Below, in pieces: positions 1 through 7,137 of a stretch of 36,422 bases of DNA. The position numbers and the translations under genes were made by a program. Where the stretch lies: the NCBI RefSeq assembly GCF_015553355.1, contig NZ_JADNGN010000022.1:1-36422 (forward strand), in the 5' to 3' direction. This stretch comes from Collinsella aerofaciens. GTDB taxonomy: Bacteria > Actinomycetota > Coriobacteriia > Coriobacteriales > Coriobacteriaceae. A model generated the notes under the pieces. It searched no databases. It was not told the origin of the DNA and saw only the letters and a program-made list of their open reading frames with translations. Position 1 is the stretch's first letter; each line of letters opens with the position of its first letter.

Positions 1-88
1 GGACGAAGTCCGGGCCCGCGCCTTTAGACGCGAGCCCGGGGCCCGTGGGTTATACCCTAAGAGCAAACCACCCTTTTTAAGGGTGGTT
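1..88 (+). mobile_element. Probable IS200/IS605-type right end (partial)
   Basis: The first 88 bases are a chain of hairpins: GGAC/GTCC at 1-11, GGGCcCGCG with CGCGaGCCC at 12-37 around the loop CCTTTAGA, GGG/CCC at 47-57, and a perfect 10-bp stem AACCACCCTT/AAGGGTGGTT at 66-88. The CCTTTAG-looped GC-rich hairpin resembles the 3' end of IS200/IS605 tnpB genes, where the guide RNA scaffold lies. The GH1 gene on the other strand loses its homology exactly where the last stem begins, as expected at an insertion junction. The nine bases at 65-73 recur in the hairpin at the far end of the window. No transposase is visible, because the window starts here. Family assignment is inference. Confidence 0.42.
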
Positions 89-370
89 CTGATTCACTTC
101 ACCGATACCCGTGGGGATGATTCGACTCCATGAAAGAGAGAAGCGATAGGTGTTTTGTCCGCCTTCTTTCATCATGCGGATATCTTCTTCATAGCGATGG
201 TAGAAGTCGCAAGATACATCACCGTCAACATGGTTGATGTTCTTATTGCTTGTGTGGTTAAAGAAATCCCACTCGCCAAGGCCTTTGCCGTCTTCGTTCC
301 AGGCACCCTCGCACTGATAAGACGCCGTGGCGGAACCCCAGAGAAACGGGATGTTGTTCACGTTGCCCAT
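77..370 (-). pseudogene. 6-phospho-beta-glucosidase (GH1) fragment, 3' end lost
   Basis: The 97 codons encode the N-terminus of a glycoside hydrolase family 1 enzyme: [20 protein letters not shown] near residues 9-28, then [15 protein letters not shown] and [14 protein letters not shown], which are family signatures. Intact enzymes are about 460-480 residues, with the acid/base and nucleophile glutamates far downstream, so this copy cannot be active. Homology stops after GEVNQ, and the frame closes three codons later inside the hairpin at 66-88. I place the start at 370 because AAGGGGA lies just upstream; ATG codons at 388 and 385 are alternatives. It is divergent from the RpiR regulator at 522, whose target it probably was. 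An intact remainder may lie beyond the mobile element. Confidence 0.8.
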
Positions 371-441
371 GAATCCCCTTTCCATCATTCAACACGGTGG
401 ATACGTGTGGCGGAATTACGATTAAGATGACGTCAACTGAT

Positions 442-479
442 TTGAATCATAGGAGAACGACCAAAGCTGTTTGATTCAA
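442..479. promoter_or_regulatory. Inverted repeat between GH1 fragment and RpiR gene
   Basis: TTGAATCA at 442-449 and its exact complement TGATTCAA at 472-479 are 30 bp apart, centre to centre, in the divergent intergenic region. RpiR-family regulators bind inverted repeats in such regions, so this is a candidate operator for the neighbouring regulator. Function is inferred from position and symmetry only. Confidence 0.4.
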
Positions 480-521
480 TAAATGAACTATGATTTCGAG
501 GAGAGCGGAAAGAGGGATCAC

Positions 522-1358
522 GTGAATATCAATGACTTCGATGTGCTCAATCGCATTAGCTCCATCATCAACAGCGAGTTTGGGTCAAACGATGCCGCCA
601 TCGCTCGATATCTCATCGCTCACATTAGGCGTTCGAGCGAAATCAATGTTGCCACAATAACCCGCGATGCATTCGTGACCCGTTCCGCTGTTCGTCGTTT
701 CTGCAATCGATTGGGCTACCAGTCTCTTAGCGATTTGAAAGAATCATTTACTCAATCAGTCTTTCCAAGCGACTTAAGCCATCGAGAGGAGGAATTTGGC
801 TACGAGGAGTACAGGGCAGAGCTCGACGTTCGCATGATCGAGATGTTCGCTGAGGTTGAAAGCGGCGTGTCCGATATCGCTATTAAGCACCTTGCCGACG
901 AAATTGATGGCCATAAAAACGTTGAAATCTGGTGCACCAATAATGTGAGCGCCAATCTCGTACGATTTCAGCAGGAAATGTTTTATGCGGGCAAGATAGT
1001 TCGCATAGTTGCTGGGGCTAACGTCGCGGAATTGAAAAACATGGGAGACGCTTCGCAGTCATTGATAATTCTCGTATCGGTCTCCGGGCTATTTGCGTCC
1101 CAGGCGCGTGAGTATCTTGATTGCCGTTCGGGCAGGAAGATTCTAATTACTGCGTTTAGCAACGATGACAAATCGAGGTCTTTTGACCGTGTATATCGTC
1201 TTGGTAATGCGGGAAACGGAATTGACCGACTCGGCGTTTATTCGAAATACGCCATGACCTATTTCTTCGACTTGCTATCGTCGTGTTACTTGAGTCGCTA
1301 CCCCTGCACCAAGGGGGAGCCGCTCTATGGGTCTACTTTGGTCTGGCCCGAGCAGTAG
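522..1358 (+). CDS. RpiR/MurR-family transcriptional regulator
   Basis: This is a sugar-phosphate-sensing regulator. The N-terminal helix-turn-helix domain is in the first 80 residues, with the recognition region around TRSAVRRFCNRLGYQSLSDL. A SIS-type sugar-phosphate-binding domain follows, seen in VEIWCTNNVSANLV and in the glycine/serine-rich LIILVSVSGLF stretch. I prefer the GTG at 522 because AGAGGGA sits just upstream and the protein then begins with the usual family N-terminus; an ATG at 483 has no visible ribosome site and would start directly at the inverted repeat. The gene is divergent from the GH1 fragment, so it likely controlled beta-glucoside use. Codon use is less GC-biased than in the ribosomal genes nearby. 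Confidence 0.82.
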   Translation: MNINDFDVLNRISSIINSEFGSNDAAIARYLIAHIRRSSEINVATITRDAFVTRSAVRRFCNRLGYQSLSDLKESFTQSVFPSDLSHREEEFGYEEYRAELDVRMIEMFAEVESGVSDIAIKHLADEIDGHKNVEIWCTNNVSANLVRFQQEMFYAGKIVRIVAGANVAELKNMGDASQSLIILVSVSGLFASQAREYLDCRSGRKILITAFSNDDKSRSFDRVYRLGNAGNGIDRLGVYSKYAMTYFFDLLSSCYLSRYPCTKGEPLYGSTLVWPEQ

Positions 1359-1389
1359 CGGCTCTATAGTTCTCCCGTCTGGAGAATGA

Positions 1390-1448
1390 GCGTGGATAAT
1401 CTCCGCTTTGGGCTTAGAGCCGCGCTAAAAGCGGGAGATTATCCACGC
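1390..1448. repeat. Long inverted repeat (hairpin) downstream of the RpiR gene
   Basis: The arms at 1390-1409 and 1427-1448 are complementary over about 20 bp, with two unpaired bases in the right arm, and enclose a 17-nt loop that itself holds a GGCT/AGCC stem at 1410-1420. No T-run follows either side, so it is not a canonical terminator. A weaker TTCTCC/GGAGAA hairpin sits just before it at 1370-1386. The remaining bases from 1449 to 1665 hold nothing I can identify. Confidence 0.7.
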
Positions 1449-1665
1449 TTGAACGTGCCGTGGAAGCACGATCGTGACCTATGTAATAGTGCAAGAGGGT
1501 CGGTATCGAAGGTCGATGCTGCAGATGTACTCCACCGTGACAAAGTGTTCCCTCGTGAAATGTCACAAGCGTAGCCAAATCCACCGTCCTTCATATCCAA
1601 ACTCAACAAAACCGCAGGTCACAGCTATATAGATACGCCCGGAACCGTGTATCTAAAGGTTTTCG

Positions 1666-1695
1666 TTGACAGCCCCCAAGGTTGCATCGTATTAT
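1666..1695 (+). promoter_or_regulatory. Promoter of the tRNA-tuf unit
   Basis: A consensus -35 TTGACA at 1666-1671 is followed after 18 bp by TATTAT at 1690-1695. It lies about 60 bp upstream of the first tRNA and is the only strong sigma-70-like promoter before the three tRNAs and tuf. Confidence 0.72.
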
Positions 1696-1757
1696 CTTTT
1701 TCGTTCGCGGGGGCGGCGGTCCAAAAGACCAAAGGACCTGCGGATACTTGAACGATT

Positions 1758-1839
1758 GGGAGTTTGCCCGAGTGGTTAATGGGGACGGGCTGTAAACCCG
1801 TTGGCTCTGCCTACATAGGTTCGAATCCTATAGCTCCCA
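1758..1839 (+). tRNA. tRNA-Tyr (anticodon GTA)
   Basis: The acceptor arms GGGAGTT and AGCTCCC pair over 7 bp. The anticodon loop CTGTAAA carries GTA, and a long variable arm gives the 82-nt length of class II tRNA-Tyr. The T loop reads GGTTCGAATCC. A CC follows the discriminator A, so the CCA end appears not to be fully encoded. Confidence 0.95.
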
Positions 1840-1849
1840 CCCGTCAAGT

Positions 1850-1925
1850 GCCTGTATAGCTCAGTCGGTAGAGCACTTCGTTGGTAACGAAGAGGTCACC
1901 AGTTCAAGTCTGGTTGCAGGCTCCA
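1850..1925 (+). tRNA. tRNA-Thr (anticodon GGT)
   Basis: The acceptor arms GCCTGTA and TGCAGGC pair. The anticodon stem CTTCG/CGAAG encloses TTGGTAA, giving anticodon GGT. The CCA end is encoded at 1923-1925. It lies ten bases after tRNA-Tyr and is co-transcribed with it. Confidence 0.95.
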
Positions 1926-1928
1926 TCC

Positions 1929-2005
1929 GGCGGTGTAGCTCAGTTGGTTAGAGCACACGGTTCATACCCGTGGCGTCACTGGTTCGAATCCAGTCACCGC
2001 TACCA
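1929..2005 (+). tRNA. tRNA-Met (anticodon CAT)
   Basis: The acceptor arms GGCGGTG and CACCGCT pair, and the anticodon loop TTCATAC within CACGG/CCGTG carries CAT. CCA is encoded. The anticodon stem lacks the three consecutive G:C pairs of an initiator and the first acceptor pair is not mismatched C-A, so I read it as elongator Met. A lysidine-modified tRNA-Ile cannot be fully excluded from the sequence alone. Confidence 0.88.
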
Positions 2006-2016
2006 TAGGTAACACG

Positions 2017-2079
2017 GTGGCTTCTCAATAGTATGTTGAGAGGCCACTATGGTATAAAGGCAAAGTCCCGTCCGGGGAC
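2017..2079 (+). other. Structured 5' leader of tuf
   Basis: Two hairpins sit between tRNA-Met and tuf. The first is a 12-bp stem at 2017-2028/2036-2047 with one G-T pair; the second is GTCCC/GGGAC at 2065-2069/2075-2079, just before the ribosome site. Neither has a T-run. They may be tRNA-mRNA processing sites or a translational control element for EF-Tu. Confidence 0.5.
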
Positions 2080-2101
2080 GACCTGTTTAGAGGAGGGCTT
2101 T

Positions 2102-3292
2102 ATGGCCAAAGAGAAGTTTGAGCGCACTAAGCCGCATGTTAACATCGGCACCATTGGTCACGTCGACCACGGCAAGACCACGCTGACCGCTGCCATCACC
2201 AAGGTTCTCTCCGAGACCGAGGGCTGCAAGGCTGACTTCACTGCGTTCGAGAACATCGACAAGGCTCCCGAGGAGCGCGAGCGCGGCATTACGATCTCCG
2301 TCTCCCACGTCGAGTACGAGACTGCTGCCCGTCACTACGCTCACGTTGACTGCCCGGGCCACGCTGACTACGTCAAGAACATGATCTCCGGTGCTGCTCA
2401 GATGGACGGCGCTATCCTGGTCATCGCCGCTACCGACGGCCCCATGGCTCAGACCCGCGAGCACATCCTGCTCGCCCGTCAGGTCGGCGTTCCCTACATC
2501 GTCGTCTTCCTGAACAAGTGCGACATGGTCGACGATGACGAGCTCATCGACCTCGTCGAGATGGAGACCCGTGAGCTCCTCTCCGAGTACGATTTCCCCG
2601 GCGACGACATTCCCGTCATCCGTGGTTCCGCTCTGGGCGCTCTCGAGGGCGACGCCAAGTGGATGGACGCTATCCGCGAGCTCATGAAGGCCGTCGACGA
2701 GTACATCCCGACGCCTGCTCGTAACAACGACCTCCCCTTCCTGATGGCCGTTGAGGACGTTATGACCATCTCCGGCCGTGGTACCGTTGCTACCGGCCGT
2801 GTCGAGCGCGGTGAGCTCAAGCTCAACGAGCCCGTCGAGATCGTCGGCATCAAGGATACCCAGAACACCGTCGTTACCGGTATCGAGATGTTCCGTAAGT
2901 CCATGGACTTCTGCGAGGCTGGCGACAACGTCGGTCTGCTGCTCCGCGGCATCAAGCGCGAGGACATCGAGCGCGGCCAGGTTCTCTGCAAGCCCGGTTC
3001 GGTTACCCCGCACACCAAGTTCACCGGTGAGATCTACGTTCTGACCAAGGAGGAGGGCGGCCGTCACACCCCGTTCTTCGATGGTTATCGTCCTCAGTTC
3101 TACTTCCGTACCACCGACGTTACCGGTACGGTCAAGCTCCCCGAGGGCACCGAGATGGCTATGCCTGGTGACCACATCACCATCGAGGGCGACCTCATCC
3201 ACCCGATCGCCATGGAGGAGGGCCTGCGCTTCGCTATCCGCGAGGGTGGCCACACCGTCGGTTCGGGCATCGTCTCCACGATCATTGAGTAA
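2102..3292 (+). CDS. tuf: Elongation factor Tu
   Basis: EF-Tu is the GTPase that delivers aminoacyl-tRNA to the ribosome. The 396-residue product has the usual family length. It shows the P-loop GHVDHGKT at residues 19-26, the switch II motif DCPGHADYV near 81-89 and the guanine-specificity motif NKCD near 136, followed by the two beta-barrel domains ([19 protein letters not shown] in domain 3). The start at 2102 follows an AGAGGAGGG ribosome site; an in-frame ATG at 2033 lies in the leader hairpin and is rejected. Placement of tuf behind tRNA genes and ahead of tRNA-Trp, secE and nusG matches the classic bacterial tufB arrangement. A strong terminator follows. Confidence 0.98.
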   Translation: MAKEKFERTKPHVNIGTIGHVDHGKTTLTAAITKVLSETEGCKADFTAFENIDKAPEERERGITISVSHVEYETAARHYAHVDCPGHADYVKNMISGAAQMDGAILVIAATDGPMAQTREHILLARQVGVPYIVVFLNKCDMVDDDELIDLVEMETRELLSEYDFPGDDIPVIRGSALGALEGDAKWMDAIRELMKAVDEYIPTPARNNDLPFLMAVEDVMTISGRGTVATGRVERGELKLNEPVEIVGIKDTQNTVVTGIEMFRKSMDFCEAGDNVGLLLRGIKREDIERGQVLCKPGSVTPHTKFTGEIYVLTKEEGGRHTPFFDGYRPQFYFRTTDVTGTVKLPEGTEMAMPGDHITIEGDLIHPIAMEEGLRFAIREGGHTVGSGIVSTIIE

Positions 3293-3319
3293 ATTAGCTC
3301 TTTGATATAGCTGACTTAG

Positions 3320-3354
3320 AGAACCCGGCACTTATATGGGTGCCGGGTTCTTTT
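3320..3354 (+). terminator. Intrinsic terminator of tuf
   Basis: An 11-bp perfect stem AGAACCCGGCA/TGCCGGGTTCT (3320-3330/3341-3351) is followed by a T-run. It ends the tRNA-tuf unit. Confidence 0.92.
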
Positions 3355-3496
3355 CTGCAATGGATATTGAGCCGTTGCTGGTGTCGAGAGGATCGACAAT
3401 GGTCCTGGATGCACCGTCGATTAGATCTCGATGGCTTCATTGATGTGTTCCAAATATGAATGGATCCACCGAGAACCAATTGACTCGAGGTTTTCA

Positions 3497-3526
3497 TTGA
3501 CAGCACTTACGTGGAGCTGATAAAGT
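3497..3526 (+). promoter_or_regulatory. Promoter of the rpmG-secE-nusG unit
   Basis: A consensus TTGACA at 3497-3502 precedes TAAAGT at 3521-3526 with 18 bp between them, about 45 bp before rpmG. The 140 bases between the tuf terminator and this promoter hold no gene that I can see. Confidence 0.65.
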
Positions 3527-3571
3527 AACAACTCGTGCCCGTACGGGGCGGAAATGAAAGGTTCAGGATAC

Positions 3572-3721
3572 ATGCGTACTCTAGTTACTCTTGCGTGCAC
3601 TGAGTGCAAGCGCCGCAACTATACGACCACCAAGAACAAGTCGACCATGCCTGATCGTATGGAGATCAAGAAGTATTGCCCCTGGTGCCGTCATCACACG
3701 CTGCACAAAGAGACTCGCTAG
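3572..3721 (+). CDS. rpmG: 50S ribosomal protein L33
   Basis: This is a 49-residue protein of the usual L33 length. It has a zinc-ribbon pattern: [10 protein letters not shown] gives CxxC near residues 9-12, and [14 protein letters not shown] gives the second CxxC near residues 36-39. L33 is a small component of the large ribosomal subunit near the E site. The cysteine-containing form is the zinc-binding variety, so a zinc-independent paralogue may exist elsewhere. The gene stands between the TTGACA promoter and tRNA-Trp, the position it often occupies upstream of secE. Confidence 0.95.
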   Translation: MRTLVTLACTECKRRNYTTTKNKSTMPDRMEIKKYCPWCRHHTLHKETR

Positions 3722-3734
3722 TCTCTAGTCACAT

Positions 3735-3810
3735 ACGCCAGTAGTTCAATTGGTAGAGCATCGGTCTCCAAAACCGAGTGTTGAGGGTTCGAGTCCTTCC
3801 TGGCGTGCCA
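3735..3810 (+). tRNA. tRNA-Trp (anticodon CCA)
   Basis: The acceptor arms ACGCCAG/CTGGCGT pair. The anticodon stem TCGGT/ACCGA encloses CTCCAAA with anticodon CCA, and the 3' CCA is encoded. It lies between rpmG and secE, a conserved bacterial arrangement. Confidence 0.96.
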
Positions 3811-3819
3811 GTCATTATT

Positions 3820-3850
3820 CCGTAAGCTCCCAATTGGGGGCTTACGGTTT
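3820..3850 (+). terminator. Hairpin between tRNA-Trp and secE (possible attenuator)
   Basis: CCGTAAGC at 3820-3827 pairs with GCTTACGG at 3840-3847, and four more pairs, one of them T-G, extend it to the loop AATT. Only three T residues follow, so termination is probably partial, letting some transcription reach secE and nusG. It may also mark the 3' processing boundary of the tRNA. Confidence 0.6.
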
Positions 3851-3886
3851 ACTCATGTATAAGCGCATTGCGCGGAGGTAACCCAA

Positions 3887-4225
3887 ATGGCCAACAAGAA
3901 GAACAAGAAGAAGGCTCAGCAGCAGGCGCCTGCCAACAACGCTGCCGCCAACTCCAAGGTTGAGGCCAAGAAGGCCGTTGCCAAGAAGAACGAGAAGGCT
4001 GCGAAGTCCAAGAAGAACGAGAAGCCTGGTTTCTTCGCCCGCACCAAGAAGTATTTCGCTTCGGTCAAGTCCGAGATGAAGCGTGTCACGTGGCCCGATA
4101 AGAAGGAGCTCGTGAACTACTCGGTCGTCGTTTGCGCTTCTCTGATCGTCGTCGGCGTCGTCATCGCTCTGCTCGATGCTGGCTTTGGCGAGGCTCTTGC
4201 TCTGTTCTCTGGATTGAGGGGCTAA
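3887..4225 (+). CDS. secE: Preprotein translocase subunit SecE
   Basis: SecE stabilises SecY in the Sec translocon. The 112-residue protein has a lysine- and alanine-rich hydrophilic N-terminal extension of about 45 residues. The conserved amphipathic helix follows (FFARTKKYFASVKSEMKRV, then TWPDKKEL with the diagnostic TWP), and then a single membrane helix, VVVCASLIVVGVVIALLDAG. Single-helix SecE is the usual form in most bacteria outside the enteric group. The GCGGAGG ribosome site supports this start. nusG begins three bases after the stop, so the two genes are co-translated. Confidence 0.96.
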   Translation: MANKKNKKKAQQQAPANNAAANSKVEAKKAVAKKNEKAAKSKKNEKPGFFARTKKYFASVKSEMKRVTWPDKKELVNYSVVVCASLIVVGVVIALLDAGFGEALALFSGLRG

Positions 4226-4228
4226 ACC

Positions 4229-4765
4229 ATGTCTAAGCGTTGGTACGTCGTTCACACTTACTCTGGATACGAGAACCGTGTTAAGTCCGATCTCGAGCAT
4301 CGAATCGAGACTATGGGCATGCAGGACCGTATCTTTGATATCGAGATTCCTATGGAGCGTGTCACCGAGATTAAAGAGGGTGGCAAGCGTGAGACCAAGG
4401 ATTCCAAGATTTTCCCGGGTTATGTCCTTGTCCGCATGGAGATGGATGATGATGCTTGGACGTGCGTTCGTAACACGCCTGGCGTCACCGGTTTCCTGGG
4501 CGGCAACGGCAAGCCCGCTCCGCTTTCCCGCGACGAGTACAACAAGATGACTCGTCGTCCCGGTAAGGGCGATTCGCCCAAGCGCACTTCGGTTGATATT
4601 GAGGTCGGCACGTCCGTCCGCGTCACCGATGGCCCGCTTACCGACTTTGATGGCAAGGTCTCCGAGGTTAACACCGAGGCTGGCAAGCTCAAGGTCACGC
4701 TGATGATCTTTGGCCGCGAGACGCCGGTCGAGCTCGACTTTAACCAGGTCGCTGTCATCGCTTAA
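4229..4765 (+). CDS. nusG: Transcription termination/antitermination factor NusG
   Basis: NusG binds RNA polymerase and couples it to ribosomes or Rho. The 178-residue protein opens with [16 protein letters not shown], typical of the NGN domain. The C-terminal KOW domain includes [18 protein letters not shown] and ends [10 protein letters not shown]. The gene follows secE after only three bases, as in most bacteria. The 120 bases before rplK hold no clear promoter, so read-through into the ribosomal genes is likely. Confidence 0.97.
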   Translation: MSKRWYVVHTYSGYENRVKSDLEHRIETMGMQDRIFDIEIPMERVTEIKEGGKRETKDSKIFPGYVLVRMEMDDDAWTCVRNTPGVTGFLGGNGKPAPLSRDEYNKMTRRPGKGDSPKRTSVDIEVGTSVRVTDGPLTDFDGKVSEVNTEAGKLKVTLMIFGRETPVELDFNQVAVIA

Positions 4766-4885
4766 GTTTTCGTCCGTTCGCGCGAGCGTGCTTCTTCTGT
4801 GACTGCTCATCTCAGGAGTGCTTCTAACACGTGCGTGCTTACGATATAGCAAGTACTTCACACTCGTGATTCGAAAGGAATGACC

Positions 4886-5314
4886 ATGGCTGAGAAGAAG
4901 GTTGCCAACGTCATTAAGCTCCAGATTCCTGCTGGTGCAGCTAACCCCGCTCCTCCCGTCGGCCCCGCCCTGGGCGCTGCTGGCGTGAACATCATGCAGT
5001 TCTGCCAGGCCTTTAACGCCGAGACGCAGGACAAGAAGGGCGACATCATCCCCGTTGAGATCTCTGTCTACGAGGATAAGTCCTTCTCCTTCATCACCAA
5101 GACCCCGCCGGCGGCTCACCTCATCAAGAAGGAGCTGAACCTCAAGTCTGGTTCCGCTAAGCCCCAGGCCGACAAGGTTGGTCAGCTCTCCCAGGAGCAG
5201 CTCACCAAGATCGCCGAGATCAAGATGCCGGACCTCAATGCCAACGACATTGACGCCGCCAAGAAGATCATCGCCGGTACCGCCCGTTCCATGGGCGTCA
5301 CCATCGCTGAGTAG
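4886..5314 (+). CDS. rplK: 50S ribosomal protein L11
   Basis: L11 binds the GTPase-associated region of 23S rRNA. The 142-residue product has the proline-rich motif [17 protein letters not shown] near the N-terminus, which governs factor binding, and the rRNA-binding C-terminal domain with GTARSMGV at the end. I chose 4886 because AAAGGA ends six bases before it; the ATG at 4880 overlaps that ribosome site. It forms a unit with rplA. Confidence 0.97.
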   Translation: MAEKKVANVIKLQIPAGAANPAPPVGPALGAAGVNIMQFCQAFNAETQDKKGDIIPVEISVYEDKSFSFITKTPPAAHLIKKELNLKSGSAKPQADKVGQLSQEQLTKIAEIKMPDLNANDIDAAKKIIAGTARSMGVTIAE

Positions 5315-5332
5315 CGATTTCTTATGGTAACG

Positions 5333-5381
5333 ACGGGTGCTCCGACCGGGGCGCCCGTTAAATGTGTGCAATAGGGCACAC
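5333..5381 (+). promoter_or_regulatory. Two hairpins in the rplK-rplA intergenic region
   Basis: A strong stem at 5333-5343/5348-5358 starts ACGGGTGC and ends GCGCCCGT with a GACC loop; a second, GTGTGC/GCACAC, lies at 5364-5369/5376-5381. Neither has a T-run. L1 is known to repress its own operon by binding mRNA that mimics its rRNA site, so this is a candidate region, but I cannot match the L1 site by eye. Confidence 0.4.
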
Positions 5382-5431
5382 GATACGATGTGGGAGGGCT
5401 CACGCCCGTTTAACCACAGGAGGTAATGCAC

Positions 5432-6139
5432 ATGGCTAAGCATGGTAAGAGCTATAACGCCGCTGCCGAGAAGATCGACCGCGCCACGCTCTACACCCCC
5501 CTTCAGGCTGCCAAGCTCATCAAGGAGCTCGACACCGCCAAGTTCGACGAGACCGTCGAGGCTCACTTCCGTCTGGGCATCGATACTCGTAAGGCTGACC
5601 AGAACATCCGTGGTTCCATCTCCCTGCCCCACGGCACCGGCAAGACCGTTCGTGTTGCCGTCTTCGCCGAGGGCGAGAAGGCCCGTGAGGCTGAGGCTGC
5701 CGGCGCCGACATCATCGGTTCCGACGAGCTCGTCGCCCAGATTCAGAAGGGCGAGATCAACTTCGACGCCGCTATCGCTACGCCGAACATGATGGCCAAG
5801 GTTGGCCGCATCGGTAAGATCCTTGGTCCCCGTGGCCTCATGCCGAACCCCAAGCTCGGCACCGTGACCATGGACGTCGCCAAGATGGTCTCCGAGCTCA
5901 AGGCTGGCCGCGTTGAGTACCGCGCCGACCGCTACGGCATCTGCCACGTGCCCCTGGGCAAGAAGTCCTTCTCTGAGCAGCAGCTCGTCGAGAACTACGC
6001 TGCCCTGTACACCGAGATTCTGCGCGTCAAGCCCTCTTCTGCTAAGGGCAAGTACGTCAAGTCCATCTCCGTGTCTTCCACCATGGGCCCTGGCGTCAAG
6101 GTCGATCCCGCTGTCCAGCGTGACTTCTTGGCTGAGTAA
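5432..6139 (+). CDS. rplA: 50S ribosomal protein L1
   Basis: L1 binds the mobile L1 stalk of 23S rRNA and represses its own mRNA in many bacteria. The 235-residue protein has the full family length. It contains [15 protein letters not shown] near residues 68-82 and the signature [20 protein letters not shown] near 129-148, ending in [14 protein letters not shown]. The ribosome site AGGAGGT at 5418-5424 fits an ATG at 5432; the ATG at 5426 is too close. In many bacteria rplJ and rplL follow directly, but here a terminator follows and rplJL lie about 29 kb away. Confidence 0.97.
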   Translation: MAKHGKSYNAAAEKIDRATLYTPLQAAKLIKELDTAKFDETVEAHFRLGIDTRKADQNIRGSISLPHGTGKTVRVAVFAEGEKAREAEAAGADIIGSDELVAQIQKGEINFDAAIATPNMMAKVGRIGKILGPRGLMPNPKLGTVTMDVAKMVSELKAGRVEYRADRYGICHVPLGKKSFSEQQLVENYAALYTEILRVKPSSAKGKYVKSISVSSTMGPGVKVDPAVQRDFLAE

Positions 6140-6175
6140 CTGCTAGTTACTGCCTGAGCAAAGCAAGCATTGCTA

Positions 6176-6216
6176 AAGAAACCCGGTTCCGCCTCGTGAG
6201 GGACCGGGTTTCTTGC
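6176..6216 (+). terminator. Intrinsic terminator of rplKA
   Basis: The stem AAGAAACCCGGTtCC (6176-6190) pairs with GGgACCGGGTTTCTT (6201-6214 region) around a 10-nt loop. It closes the secE-nusG-rplKA block. Confidence 0.9.
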
Positions 6217-6225
6217 TATCTCGGG

Positions 6226-6270
6226 CCAAAACCACCACAAAGGGGACAGGCACCTTTGTGGTGGTTTTGG
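6226..6270. repeat. REP-like hairpin, copy 1
   Basis: The arms at 6226-6243 and 6253-6270 are perfect complements over 18 bp, beginning CCAAAACCACC, and enclose GGACAGGCA. The complement of the loop region reads GTGCCTGTCCCC, a motif that recurs in other hairpins of this window. It sits between the convergent rplA and metallophosphoesterase genes, so it can act as a bidirectional terminator. Confidence 0.8.
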
Positions 6271-6301
6271 CACTTTGGCGTCAATGTTATGGCATCGCAG
6301 C

Positions 6302-6405
6302 GAGCCGGTTCCAAGTGCCCCAGGTCGCCCCGAAAGAGGAGCGACGCGTACTTTGGTACGCGAGCGACGGCTTGAGGGGCGAGATGGGGTGCTTGGGGCC
6401 GGCGC
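6302..6405. repeat. 104-nt imperfect palindrome
   Basis: The 30-nt arms at 6302-6331 and 6376-6405 match at about 24 positions, and most differences keep G-U pairing. A second perfect stem, CGCGTAC/GTACGCG with loop TTTG, is nested at 6345-6362. It lies after the stop codon of the minus-strand phosphoesterase. No coding potential is evident. Confidence 0.75.
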
Positions 6406-6426
6406 AGCGTCAAGCCTTAAAGGTGG

Positions 6427-7137
6427 TTACCAGGGGGTTCTGGCTGTTGAAGACTCGATGGCTTCGTGGCGTTTGAGCTCGCGGCGCATGGTTTGCGAGT
6501 TGAGCCAGGCTGCCTGCCAGCCACGGATGGGGTAGCGCGTCTGGTCGAGCTCAAACTGCGTATAGCCGCAGGCGTTGATGATCGTCGTTCCACACACATG
6601 CTGCCGCTCGCGCTGAAAATCGTAACCGTAGCTTTGGTGTACATGCCCATGCACCATGTAGTCGGCCCCCCAGGACTCAAGCGCCGTGTTAAAGCACTCA
6701 AACCCTCGATGCGGTAGATCGTCCAGATCACCCATACCGGCGGCGGGCGCATGGGTAAGCAGAATGTCGCACCCGCCGACCATCCTAACCTTACGCGACA
6801 GCTTACGCATGCGCTTGGACATCTCGCGTTCGGTGTACATGTTGGCGCCGTCGCGATAACGCATGGACCCGCCAAGGCCCGCAATGCGAATCCCTCGGTA
6901 CGTGTACACGCTGTCTTCCACGCAGATACATCCGCCCGGTGCATGACGTGCGTAGCGATCATCGTGATTGCCGCGCACGTAGATGAGCGGTTTGTTGATG
7001 ACTGTAACCAAAAACTCAAGATAGTCCGGGTCCAGATCGCCGGCGGACAATATCAGGTCGACTCCCTCAAAGCGTTCCTTGCGAAAGCACTCCCAAAGGC
7101 ATCGTTCTTCGGTATCGGCTATGGCAAGGATTTTCAT
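6427..7137 (-). CDS. Calcineurin-like metallophosphoesterase
   Basis: The 236-residue protein has the metallophosphoesterase motif order: IADTE at residues 6-10, AGDLD at 32-36, GNHDD at 56-60, THAP at 128-131 and GHVHQ at 164-168. These place two metal ions for hydrolysis of a phosphoester. The first motif is normally DxH, but here it reads D-T-E, so one metal ligand is changed. The substrate is not predictable. Its start overlaps the stop of the BMP-domain gene by four bases, so the two are translationally coupled and probably act together. The last 40 residues, rich in Arg, Glu and Thr, are not conserved in the family as I know it. Confidence 0.88.
   Translation of the reverse strand: MKILAIADTEERCLWECFRKERFEGVDLILSAGDLDPDYLEFLVTVINKPLIYVRGNHDDRYARHAPGGCICVEDSVYTYRGIRIAGLGGSMRYRDGANMYTEREMSKRMRKLSRKVRMVGGCDILLTHAPAAGMGDLDDLPHRGFECFNTALESWGADYMVHGHVHQSYGYDFQRERQHVCGTTIINACGYTQFELDQTRYPIRGWQAAWLNSQTMRRELKRHEAIESSTARTPW

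Noticed and set aside
155-430. 91-residue plus-strand frame opposite the GH1 fragment
   Set aside because: It is antisense to a clear GH1 N-terminus and has no recognisable motif or ribosome site.
2087-3331. 414-residue open frame antisense to tuf
   Set aside because: It is a shadow of the highly biased tuf codons; rich in Leu, Val, Asp and Gly without motifs.
3842-5947. 701-residue open frame on the minus strand across secE, nusG, rplK and rplA
   Set aside because: It is antisense to four certain genes with strong codon bias, which leaves few stop codons in the opposite frame. It shows no domain and spans several intergenic gaps.
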